Shown: positions 1-11,200 of the stretch, one piece after another
Numbering within the stretch: position 1 is the first letter of the stretch
Layout of the letters: each line of letters opens with the position of its first letter
Assembly: GCA_031213475.1 (NCBI GenBank)
Contig: JARUPZ010000019.1
Location: 10,136,698 to 10,200,697, forward strand
Length of the DNA: 64,000 nucleotides
Direction: 5' to 3'
Origin: Nereocystis luetkeana
Taxonomy: Eukaryota > Sar > Phaeophyceae > Laminariales > Laminariaceae
The notes under the pieces: model-generated
The model's input: the letters and a program-made list of their open reading frames with translations, nothing else
Told to the model about the DNA's origin: nothing
Database searches by the model: none
Position numbers and translations under genes: made by a program

Positions 1-454
1 GCGACATCCCTTACCACGGCAATCCTGTACGCGACCGTCAGCGCATTTGGGACGCGCTGCCGCCTGTCCCCGACAGCTGTACGTAGTCGGTGGAGCAGCC
101 TAGATGACCACGAGCAGTATATGTGACACCATGAACCACGCCTTCTCCTCTGGGACAACTGCCATGCGTTGCTCCTCCGTTACGTCTTAGAGATTGCGCG
201 GTACAAGTGGGCTCGCTCCCTTTTTGAGCTCCGTTCGTCTCTCTCTGGGTTTCCTCGTTGCCTCGCCGGGTCCCATGAAACTGTCTTGCCGAACTGTGCT
301 CTCATCACCACTTTTTGGAAGCTAGACATTAATCAAACGATCGTTGCGTGTTGTCGAGCGCCGCCGCCATCGGCTCATTGACCTCGGTCTACCCGATCCA
401 CCAAAGAGGTCGTCAAAGAACCAGTTCTCCGGGCACCAGCCATGTCAGCTCCTC

Positions 455-1020
455 GTACCCTTGGGACTGGCGGGACTCAGTAATTTCAGCCCCCAGGTAT
501 CCTTGGGACAAACGAGGACTCAGTTTTTCAGCTTTCGCGCCCTTAGGATAAGTAAAGGCTCATTCATTTCAGCCTCTAGGTACCCTGGGGACTGGCTTCT
601 CATAAATGACTCGTGCTGGCGAGTCATAGACTGACCTCCGAAGACTGGGCTTGCCTTTTTTGGCTCAGCTTGAAGTTTCTTTTCAACGGCAGATAATAGC
701 GTAAACAAAATCCATGTTTTCTTTTTTCTGGTCCTTAGGCTCGGTACTCGCGAAGATTCAGTCATTTCAGCCTTCTAGTACGGGGGGCCATAGTCAACAG
801 GACCAAATATTGTTAGTAAAAATGGTTAAACATACAGGTTTTTATGTGTACCATAGGTTCTGTTAATTATGCCCCCCCGTAATAGTACCCTTGGGATAGG
901 TAATATCTCAGTCGTTTCAGCTCCTGTTCACCTTGAGACGCGCGGGACTAAAGTCATTTCAGCCCCCGGGTACCCTGGTGGCTAGGTCCTTCACACTGAC
1001 TGATACTGGCGAGTCCTTGA
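455..1020. repeat. Degenerate minisatellite, unit about 50-60 bases
   Basis: A phrase of the form ACTCAGTCATTTCAGC followed by a GGTACCCTTGGGAC-like stretch recurs near 462-500, 510-545, 560-600, 755-775, 885-925 and 945-990. Spacing is uneven and the units are diverged. The block is split by a complete MITE at 779-881. The sequence flanking the insertion is continuous minisatellite on both sides, so the repeat is older than the MITE. Confidence 0.6.
779..881 (-). mobile_element. MITE, copy 1, about 103 bases with TA target duplication
   Basis: This short element begins TACGGGGGGCCATAGT and ends in the inverted form CCCCCCCGTA. The ends are near-perfect inverted repeats of about 25 bases flanked by TA, as expected of a non-autonomous DNA transposon using TA targets (Tc1/mariner-like behaviour; superfamily inferred only). 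The AT-rich middle matches copies at 20610-20715 and 21529-21631 but in the opposite orientation. It has no coding capacity. It sits inside a minisatellite. Confidence 0.85.
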
Positions 1021-2149
1021 CTGCGTCCCGGGTACTGGTATTGGCACTCTGGCGAGATTTTTGAGCCCACCTTGATGTGGTTGGCAGATGCAACATATTT
1101 CGTACATTTTCAGTGCGCATCTAACCGATAGAACCACTCGAATGCGTCAACTTTCGCGGCGTTCTAACATCTTCGAGTGGTGCTCTTGTCACATAAATAA
1201 TATGTTAGACCCAGGTCGATGCGCGTTTCGTTGATGTCCCGTGCGACTGGCTACCGCATAAAACATTGACCTCTCGTATTTGTCGGGTTGCGATTATTAA
1301 TACGCCTACATCTATATCCCCCGGGCCCGCTTCGGAGTTGCGTGGGTACGGGCCCACACCGTTGTTGCGGCTGCATCCCGGAATAGTTGCAAAGGTTGCG
1401 CATTCCGCGACTAACTCTCGTAGTATCATACGGCGCACAGGATGCATGGGACACGACCGGCCGCTCTGGTAGCCCCCAATGGCAATCGTCACACTTCCCC
1501 CGTTCCGCCCAATGTGCACGCATGCAGGGTGGTGGCCGGGGGCGGTGGGTCGTGCCTGCTATAGTGTTCCTCGCGCCTCAATGCCCGCCCGACCGCTTGT
1601 CTGGGTATGCCCGTGTTCGTGTGTACACCGACTACACTTGCGCACCATAACTTAGTTCGCACACACGCGTGTTCCACCTTACGTGCATACGTGGCCGCAA
1701 ACCGTGTTTGTGTGTTTGTGGTCTGGCTAAAAGATGTACAAGGACAATCCCTGGTTTGGCGCCGGCCGCGACCAGTCCTACGTAAGGGAACGAGCAGGCG
1801 AGCAGATCAACCACTCTCTCGGAACGGGAACCTCAGACTATAGTTTCTCGGCAACTGAGCGCTCGCTGCGTCACCCCCATAGCCAACTATAGTTAATCTC
1901 TGCCCCTGCTTTACTGTGCAATTGTGTAGGCTGCGTTAAGCTAGGAGTGGCCATCCCCCTCTTGCCTCTGTTCCCCTCAGGCGGATAGTACCCCCCCCCC
2001 CCCCCCCCATACAATTTATGCTAGTTGGGTTGGCGTCGGTTGGCAACGACACTATAAAACATGCCGCTCATTCCGTGAGCTAGACAACCAGGATACCGTT
2101 TTGTTTTATGGCGGTCGACCACAGCTGGTGATCGAGTTACACATAATTA

Positions 2150-2510
2150 GTACCAGCACAAGGGGAATGATCGCATCACGTAGCGCTTATGGTACGGAAC
2201 TCACGAAGCAGCTACATCGTATCCCCATTGGTGCCTCTGGAAGTGGCCACACCGGAAAATATATTAACTTATTGAAGCTGTCATCCACGTGCAAGTCCAC
2301 CCCCCAACAAGCGGGTTTTAGTAGAACGCAGCTCACCCTTCATGGGGCTCGCCGGACACCTCACGGTGCTTCGCGCTTGGTGCAAGCAATGTCTGCCGGG
2401 TCGGTGTAAACCCGAAGTGCTCCATCCCGGCGTTGTAGGGATGTGAGGGTCTATGGTCATACGACTACAGTCATGCATGATATCGAGTGCACGCTTCCCC
2501 CCCCCCCCCT
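2150..2510 (+). repeat. Dispersed repeat family R1, copy 1
   Basis: This stretch of about 360 bases matches 10735-11110 on the other strand along most of its length. Its right half matches 60290-60520 on the same strand. Shared landmarks in order are ACAAGGGGAATG, CATCACGTAG, GGAAGTGGCCAC, GAAGCTGTCAT, CGCTTGGTGCAAGCAA, a TCCCGGCGTTGTAGGGATG-like block and CATGCATG. Copy 1 and the 60 kb copy both end in a long C-tract. No inverted or direct terminal repeats are visible, so the class is unknown. The antisense strand of the right half keeps similar residues in copies 1 and 3, which might reflect a former coding segment. Confidence 0.7.
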
Positions 2511-3127
2511 CTCGCTGCTACGTATTTATCACAGTAGCTTCAGCTCCTAACACCGATGGGAATATTTGGTGGGCGCCCCGTTGGCTTTCCCCAGCTTGCA
2601 TGTCGTTCACTCGACGTTTGGTGCCAAGATTTTGCTGGCTTGCTTGTCCTGCCTACCCTGCCTATCCTGCCTATTCTGTGTTACGTGCCCACCCGACACC
2701 GTCCCAGATATATCACCTGCTTGGGATCGGGGAGCTGCTCGTTGTTGAACGCTGCTAAGCTCCCACCACCGTGAAGACTCGATGTTTGAAAGGAGCGACT
2801 ATTGTACTTGGGGGTAGAAATATCGAAAATTTAAGGAACCAATGGCGAAGAACTCGAATCGTGCAGATCGAACGCTATGTCGCGCAAGCAGTTCCGAAGG
2901 AGGTCCAAATTATGGGGGGTTGTAGCCAGGTGGTTGGCGGTGAGGCGAGCCGCGTTGTGTTTTCGTCAAGGTGGGGGCAGCGTCTCGGGTTTGGCGAAGG
3001 AGAAGTTACCATGCCGGCAACAGGAATTCGTGTTGTCGTCCAGGGCGCGGTGTTGTCGTTGAGGGTGCAGGCGTGGATGTTGTGACCGGTGATACTGGCT
3101 CGGGAGGGGAGTCGTCGAGGGTCGGCT

Positions 3128-3320
3128 GCTGCTGCTGCTGCTGGTGGTGGTGGTGGTGGTGGTGGTAGTGATCATTGCACTGCTGCTGCTGGTATTGATG
3201 ATAGTGCTGATGCCGCTGCTGGTGTTGACTATGGTGGTACTGTTGCTGCCGTTGTTCCTGTCGGAAAATATGATAGTACTGCTGCCGCTGCTGCTGTTGT
3301 TCCTGTTGGAAATCGTGGAA
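3128..3320. repeat. Three-base repeat block (GCT/GGT/GTT)
   Basis: A run of GCTGCTGCTG passes into GGTGGTGGTGGT and then into interrupted GCTGCTGTTG units. It creates artificial glycine, valine and alanine runs in several frames but no supported gene. Confidence 0.8.
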
Positions 3321-5216
3321 GTGCTGCTGCCGCTTGTGGCGTTCCGCTATAGCCTCGAGATGGAACCAACAAATAGTAAAAAGGATGGAAGGATGTACAG
3401 GGCAGCAGGTACGTGTAGCTGGAGTAGATCGATGCTAAGCCGGAAACAGTACGTGCAGAAGGGAGATAGGCTACAATACGTGCATAGGCTTCCTGTTTAG
3501 GTTCCCCTTGGTTTTTCTCCTCTATGGGAATGTTTGGTGTTTGCGAGTGATCGGCGTTGACGGTCATGCTGCACGTTGTCGAGAATGGCGAGCATACACT
3601 AGCATTAGATAGACCCCTCGGCTGGACAGTGCTGACACCAAGCGGAAAGTGTGCCGCTCGCAGCTGCCACCGAAGGATATTCCGGCGTCGGGTTTGAAGC
3701 AGCATTGTGGCCCCTCGAGGCCGGGCCCACGAGATTAGACATGTCTGTCTTTCGCAGCGCATCTAGCAACAGTTCTCCGAGTCAAGCTAGACAGGATGTT
3801 GTATCGTGCCAGGTTATACCATAGGGAAGCAAGATACAAGAAACCCACCATGCACAAAGTGTTGGCCCTAAACTGGACGGGGATCAGCGACTCGAGTGGA
3901 GGATGGATGTGGATGACAGTCCTATCAGCGCTTGTGGTGGTCCCCTAATATTTTTCACTGGAGGTCGTTGCCTTTGTAAGGGGGGCTCTCATGCAACCCC
4001 GACCCCCCCCCGCCATCTCGGTTTCGTAGCGATGCGAAGGTCTGTTGTCATATGACTGTGGCCACGCATGACATGAGCACACACACCCCTCGCCGGAGCG
4101 GATCAATGGAAACAGGGTACGTTTTCGAGTTTTGCTACCTACGTGCTGCTACAAATGGGTCATCACGCATCCTCACAAAAAGCGCACCGGTAGTTTTTCC
4201 GCACCTTCAGTTGCCTTTTTTCTTTTCCTCACTTAGCAGCCTCCGTTGACTATGTGCTCCCGTTTATAGCACGCTTCCGCAAAATTTTCGTGTCTTTGGT
4301 CGATGCTGGGTAGAAACGCGTCCACGTTCAGCACCGTCCACGAACACGTAAAATACATCATTCTGTCTTTGTTCGTGTTTTCAATTTCAGAAGTCGTACC
4401 TTCCCACGGCACATTTACATGTGTGTTCGAATGTATATGTATGGCGGGAAATTCTTGACTGGGTTGGCAAACCCGAGACAGTCTCATACTCACGCGAAAG
4501 AGAAATAAATGAATATATCATGGTTGTGGTGTTGGCCGATAGCCCGAAGAAATATGGCGATATCATGTTATATAGGCATGACGAGGTCCAGGAAGGCGTA
4601 CCGTAAGGGCGAGAGATGACGAGAAGAGCTGGGGCATCGTTCTTCCCGTGAGTATTATGTGGAAGTCCGCCATCTGTGATGTAGCGTTGTGATCGAGGTG
4701 CTACGTCCCGTGGTCGATGACGAGATTGCCACCGCAATTATGACCTTGTGACTTTGTGACATGATCAAATGATCACATTGTTGGCCGAAGGAAGTTGACA
4801 ATATCAGTAGAAGGAGTCATCAAATATTTTTCATATCGGCTGGTTGATGAGCACAACGTCGTTGGATTTTGTTGCAGCAGTTGTAGGTCACGTCGTGCGT
4901 GGTGTGTCGGTGTTTTCCAACATGCACACTTGTACACATCGGGAAATCGACAAAGTGCGTTGTTGTTGCCGTCAGAGGAATGGTATATTGAAGTGGAGAG
5001 ATCTTGCCCCGGCAGAGCTATAGTGTGAGATTTTTTCACGTTTTGTCGCCGAGATTATCGCTGGCATACTTTGATCTTCCTTTTTCGTCGTCTACTGACA
5101 ATCAAACGGAGTGTTCGAATCACGTGGAGAAATACCAACACATTGTCGTCTTTTTTATCGTTGCTGGCTGTTTGCATTCGGCCAAGATGGCGCCCTGGGC
5201 GCATTTCATGTAGTTC

Positions 5217-8200
5217 TTATCCCCCTCTACTTATCCTAGTTGGTGCGAGACTGTCTCCATCCGACATGGCGCTGCTGTGTGCTTGGCGGTGATCCTCGAA
5301 CCCCAGTACTTCTTCAGCAAACTGTGCAGGATACAGGGATTGTCGACCATTTATCCTGGTGTTGCTGGTGTCTCCCGTCAGAGCCTGGTACGTGGGCAAG
5401 GGGGGATATCACTTAAGGATGGAGGATCACCCCGGGCAAGAACAAACATTGGCGCAATCATGCGGGCGTACATACAAGCGAAAAGTGGAGGAAAACTGCA
5501 AGCAAGACAAAAAAAGTGTTATGCTACGTATTAATGGGTTGAGTTACCTGTTTCAAGCATGTACCACAAAACAAAATCAAAGCGCTGATTCTTGCTCGTT
5601 GTTCACATGCACCACAAAACGCCATAAAAATCGTGCTCGCAGCATCACCCTCACGTGCGACAGAAGTGTGGATACATGTGCAGGCGAACGTTTCTAGCTT
5701 TACTCGGCATAGTAACCACGAAACTCGATGTTATGAAACAGCGACGGCAATGGGGCAATTGCTCCAGGCTCCAGAGCTGCACACCGCGTACCCACTTGTG
5801 GGAATGTATGTCTAGTGGCGGTCCATCACCGAAATCTCAGGGCTGTTAGCGGGTCGGGTTGAAGCTCGCGGGTCAGGTTGGGTTGGGTCGAGTTGCGGTG
5901 ACCGGACCCGACAAGTGAGAATTTGAAATCCTCCCGACCCGACGCGACCTAAACCGACCCGTGATGTTTTGAAAACCTCCTCACCCGACCCGACCTACTC
6001 CGACCCGTGAGATTCTGAAAACTTCCTAACCCGACCCGCTGGTGAGTCAGATCATGACCCGTGAAGAGCTCTGCGAAAAAAAACAAGCACCAGTCACGAG
6101 GGTACGGCAGACGTAACCCACACGAACCTACCGGGCGTAGACGCGGTTATATCAAGCAGGCGGCCGTGACGACCCCTACAATGCCGTCGTTAGACATGTG
6201 CATATTTTTCTTGTTTGTTCGTGGGTAGCTTCTGCCTGCAGCGCGAGTCAGCGGGCATACTCTGCTGTGCGAACCTACGTAGCAGCCTCGTGTCTCATGT
6301 TAGGGCGATCTATAGACCATCCTAGGAAGGAAGACCCAGGCCCCGTTTTTTGTTTTGCAGGAGACGAGTACATCTATATATTCAAAGTAGTATCAGCAGG
6401 TTATTTCGTCCGATCAAATGTCAATCTTGACCCAACGCCAATGGAGTACCATTGCATGCGGAAGGACATCCTGTACAACATGAAACCCTCAAAAACATTC
6501 CTAGGCATTTCAGGGTTACAGGTGTGTAACACGTAGCGCTTCAGCCGATAAGCCACGAACCATCATGGTATCACAGCCGTGTTTCAAGTTTGATACATAA
6601 AATACGGACAACGATGTCTGCAAGCAAAGTCCAGAGTCGTTGGAAGTACGTCGGTTCCCTGCTCAACGCTCGTACGGGTACACAACTAGACTACAGTATA
6701 CTGCCGGGGTGGTATCGTTTATAGGTCCATATCCAACCCCATCGTCGCCTCAATGCTTTCCTAGGAAAAGGTCGTGCGAGGGGCTGGCCCGAATCTTGCA
6801 GACCCAAAACCTATTTTTGGCGTCGTACACACATATGCATATCCATTTTTCCCATTCCATTCATTATCATCGCCGTCCTTGCTCCCACCCCCTCCTATTA
6901 GTGTTCGTGGGTCACAGCTAGTATATAGGCTCTTCGTCTCCCCCCTCCCTACTGCGGTACGTGCCTTGGGTTTTTATCGCGAGGAAGGTTCACCACTTTC
7001 TTCCCACGTCGACTCGCGTCTAATTGATTGTGTTTACTACCTCTCGACACAGCAGCTGGTGTCATTCGAGAGATGCAACCTCCACACGGAGAATCGAACC
7101 CCATGACATCATCGCTAACAGTACTCGAGATTCTAACCACTAGGGTAGACCACCGGGACGACCGTCTTCTGTAACTAATTAGTAGGAAGTTGTTCCACTC
7201 CGGACGGCCTTGAGAAAGTGTGGAAAACTGTTTTTTTCCCGAAGGTGCATGCCGATTGTTTCTTGCCCGCGGGGATAACCGTGCGAAGGTCGACGAGAAG
7301 GTATGACTGGCACGCCATCGTTTTACATATACTTCAGGAGTATAATACTCCGCAACTGGCCAACCCGCGATTCCCGAGGTTGGCGTATGGCACACGGCCC
7401 TCCACTAGTCCGACGATGCGGTGCTTCAGCAATGAAACTCCGTCGATTTCCATACTTCGGAAATGATGATCCATTGCCCAATGCAGAAACAGACCTAAAA
7501 AGCTTTCAGTCATTTTGTTTCCGAGTAGCAAGAGACTGAGGTACACATAGCTTATCGTAAGTACTTGTAAGGGAAGTTCACCCTGCAACATTCTACTTTT
7601 AATAAGAATTACTACTATAGGGTGCCAACGGTAGGCACAAGTTGAACGGTGGTGACACCCTGGGTCGCTTTTATTTGCGAAGAACTGTTCTGTTAGGACC
7701 CCGCGGTACGTGTTGCGCCGTCATGCCAACGGAACATGTCTGCATTTTTTATGGTACAGCAAAGCGGCACGAGGGTGCTTCGCAGATAATCGCCGTCTGT
7801 CTGTGGTATCATACATGATAAAAACAGAGCGCCCCCTCAACTCGAGACGTACATTCAATCCGCCTCCCTGACTTTGATCGCCCTTGAAAATTATGCCCGT
7901 CCTCGGAAATTGCTTCCCAAGGCCGCATGGGAGCATATGTTCGCTTGCCGCGTGACCTATGACACAGATGATGCTCGCTATAACGCTTATGTTACTGTAA
8001 AGCGGCTATTTTGCCAACGCCGCGCTGAATATTTCAGGTTCATACAGACTTGTCTTCTCCCACATCTCCCATCTCCCGCATCATGAGATGACCAGAGAAA
8101 GTTAATATTATTAGAGCAAACTCCCAGTTGTTGTGCTGCTGTATGATGGCGGTATCTAGAGGCGTCGTTGTTCGCGGAATGATGGTTCACTGGAATTCGA

Positions 8201-11200
8201 ACTGTAGCAAGGGGCGTCTCCGACAAACACTTGTTTATCCGGACATATTTGGGTACCGTACTTATTTGGTATGAGCAGAATTTGAGCAGATTCCGTGGTA
8301 CGCAGAAACACCCTGATAATACGAAAGATGTACACGTACTCCTCTGAAAAAACAGGGCACCGAGCAGGTTCAGAAAGTTGTTAACATTGACGTTCATTCT
8401 GGTTTTCCCGCCAGCGGTGTGTGCATCATTCATGTTTCGAGGAAAAAACTGTGTCAATATTGCGTCTCACCCATAAGCGCAGACTGACAACCGGGGACGC
8501 GCTTACCGGAAACAACGAGGCCGAGATGCACAAACATACTGGTGAAATATAGAAAACGTCGCCTCATGAGGCTAGCGATAAAACTTCCTACTGGCCTTTC
8601 CATCGACTGCTGACCAGGGGGGGGCACGTCACATCATGCCATCGTGGGAACAGTCAGAAAAAGACGCAGTGGTGTTATTAACAATATGTTGCTTGGGGGT
8701 TGGAGTTCAATCATACCTCGAGGCAGTGGGCAAGCTCTTCCTCGCTGACCCGCTCCCCCGATGATTGGAGCTTCGCACAGATAGACGACCACGCCATTCG
8801 CACGCCGTCGTTCGCATCACCGCCCATGGACGTGAATGCTTCATGGATCACCTGATTCAGCATTCAGAATCGCGTTGACTCTGGGAGTATAGCACCATAG
8901 ACACCAAACGTTACTTTACAGAGCCTACGGAATCCTGCTACGCGTGGTAGTCTGGCTGCTAATGCCAACCCTTCAAGGAGAGGCCCAGGCTTAACAGTCA
9001 GACAAGCCTCCCAAATTGTCTTCTATTAGATGTGCATCATAACCACTGTGCTGGCTGTCAACTCAGTGTTTACGGTGTATCCCTAACATTTTGACACTGC
9101 GAAAAAAACCCACTCTATTTCCAAGTGTTTTCCCCGCAAAAACGTGGGTGCGGTTCAAAAGCGAGGGACAGCGCGTGCCGTTCGCTGGTTTATAAAGCGC
9201 CAGGTTAGCGTTTTAGCGCGACCAATCGGTTCGTATGCATGTTTTTTTTGTCGATTCACCTGTTTGCTGACGGGAAAGACCGGACGGTGGTTGACGAAGA
9301 GGCGTATCACCCCGTTGAGGTCAACAGACTCTTCCACCTTAACGGCACACGCGGAATTGTCAAAACGAAACGACCCACACAAGCAAAACAAAATACTTAT
9401 CAAATAACGGCATCGATGATGTCAGCCAGCCGAGCGTGTGTGGATTGGGCCTTGTCGTTGGAGTTCTGTGAGTTTGCCTCTTGGTAGCTGTGAGGTATAA
9501 TCAGCTCTTGGCAAAAAACAAGGTGCAGACCCAGGTGTGATTCTGCGTGCTCAATCTCTAGCACTCTACGTACGTACGAATGCTATTTTTTTCTGGTATA
9601 GGTAAGCTTCAAGCAGGACGGTGCTCGAATGCCCGCTCAGCACCACCTATCGATTGAACTTTCTTAAAGTACTTAGCCCACAGCACCCTGTCGAGCCACG
9701 GAAGGTGTGAGTGCTTCATCGGTGCCTTTTCAGCGCCTCATGCGTATCTCGTCAATGCCTCACCTCTCCCGTCTCCGTGAATCTTGAGTACTTGATCTCG
9801 TTCGACATGTGGGCAACCTCCTGGTCGGCGAGGAGTTGACGTTTTGAGGGCGAAGAAAGCGGACTCGATGGAATGAGACGGCTCCTGTCTCATCAGCTCT
9901 CCGGAAAAATACGGATGCGTCATGAGACCGAGTCGTGCTGAAACGTACAGGCTTGTCGATGGAACCCCCCCCGACGATATCGTCGTGGAAGAATACTTGT
10001 TGAAGCTTACAGCAGATTCAATGCATGGACGGACATTCACCAATGCTTTTAAAGCATCATGTTGAAAGTTGAAACTATTGGCACGCATGCGTTGGGTCCA
10101 TGGTACAAGCCCGGGCTCACGTGTTCACCCTTTACCGGACCGTAGCTGTTATACCATGGATCTGATTGATGCACGCATAGATGTGGGCCTTTAGGCGAAG
10201 CAGTAGTCCTTATTTACTATAGTGTACCGGGGATAAAGTTTAAGGGATAAACGAGCTAGTGCGTGCTCTTCACCTGCTCCGTTGGGTAATAGCCCAGTGC
10301 TCTCATAATATTGGGCACCTCAGCAATAGGAACTACGTTCGATGTGGATCTCTCGCTCGTCGTGTCCTCCCCTTGAGTTCTCAACAAAGCGTAGAAGAAG
10401 TATTCCATCAGCTCCTGAGTTAGACCCCCAGACGAACGAATGCCGATGCAATATGAGGGGTCAAAGTAATCAGTATGTCGTCAGTGCGAGTTCACAAAGT
10501 ACGTCGGCTGCACACCTCAAGCATGCAGCCCTAAAAACACACTTCGAAGTATAAAAGCAACGCTAGGTTTTGCGACAGATTGGCACGGCCTACCAACCTC
10601 GCTGACATCTCTTTTCTCCAGGATGAGTTGTCGAGGAGATGTGCCGGACGCGTAAATATCGAAAAATATGCCGCGCTTCCTCTCAGTAGTTTGACATAAG
10701 GATTTTTGTTCCAAACGCAACACGCTCAAAGGCCCAGACGACTGGGGCCGTATATGTCATGCATGGTCATAGTAGTGTATAGACCCTGGCTTCCATACAA
10801 TCCCGGGACGGAGGATGTCGGGATTTCACCGAACAGGCAGAAATTGCTTGCACCAAGCGCGAAACGCTGTGAGATGTTCGGCGAATCGCATGAAGCGTCA
10901 GCTGCATCCTACCAACAACCGCCTGTGAGGTAAATATTTTTGCATATGTATGACAGCTTCGAATGGATGGATTTTGTTCCAGGCGTGGCCACTTCCAGCG
11001 ACAGCAATGGGTATATCACGTGCAACTGCCTCGTGGGTGCCCTGCCATATACTCCACACTACGTGATGCGACCATTCCCCTTGTGCGGGGCTAAGGCTCT
11101 CCCTTCCGCACAAATGATCTAACTTGACCGCCAGCCACGGTGGCCGCCAGGAAAACAAAAAAGCGGAGGGGGGCGAACATGAGCGAACACTCTTGGCGCT

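Larger units (their letters stand above)
1..5216. other. Spacer with repeats, no supported gene
   Basis: I found no reading frame here with convincing protein character or paired splice sites. It holds a degenerate minisatellite (about 455-1020) broken by a MITE, a C-tract near 1991-2008, a dispersed repeat (2150-2510) ending in a second C-tract, a CCTGCCTAT-like short tandem repeat near 2645-2685, and a three-base repeat block (3128-3320). The first 86 bases are open in one frame and could be the tail of something starting outside the window, but nothing identifies it. The spacer follows the 3' end of CFAP251, which lies on the minus strand. Confidence 0.6.

Noticed and set aside
1-86. Open frame reading DIPYHGNPVRDRQRIWDA at the left edge
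   Set aside because: Too short to assign. It may be the tail of a gene or repeat outside the window, but nothing in view supports a call.
3229-3762. 177-codon minus-strand ORF
   Set aside because: Its C-terminal part is an artefact of the GCT/GTT repeat, and the rest has no recognisable motif or splice context.
7070-7170. Functional tRNA gene on the minus strand
   Set aside because: The T-arm and D-arm are good, but the acceptor stem pairs for only about three positions and the anticodon arm is poor. It is better explained as a tRNA-derived repeat.
7987-8457. 156-codon minus-strand ORF within the CFAP251 last intron
   Set aside because: Considered as a missing exon, but exon 20 (8717) joins exon 21 (5384) directly in phase and the frame shows no family similarity.
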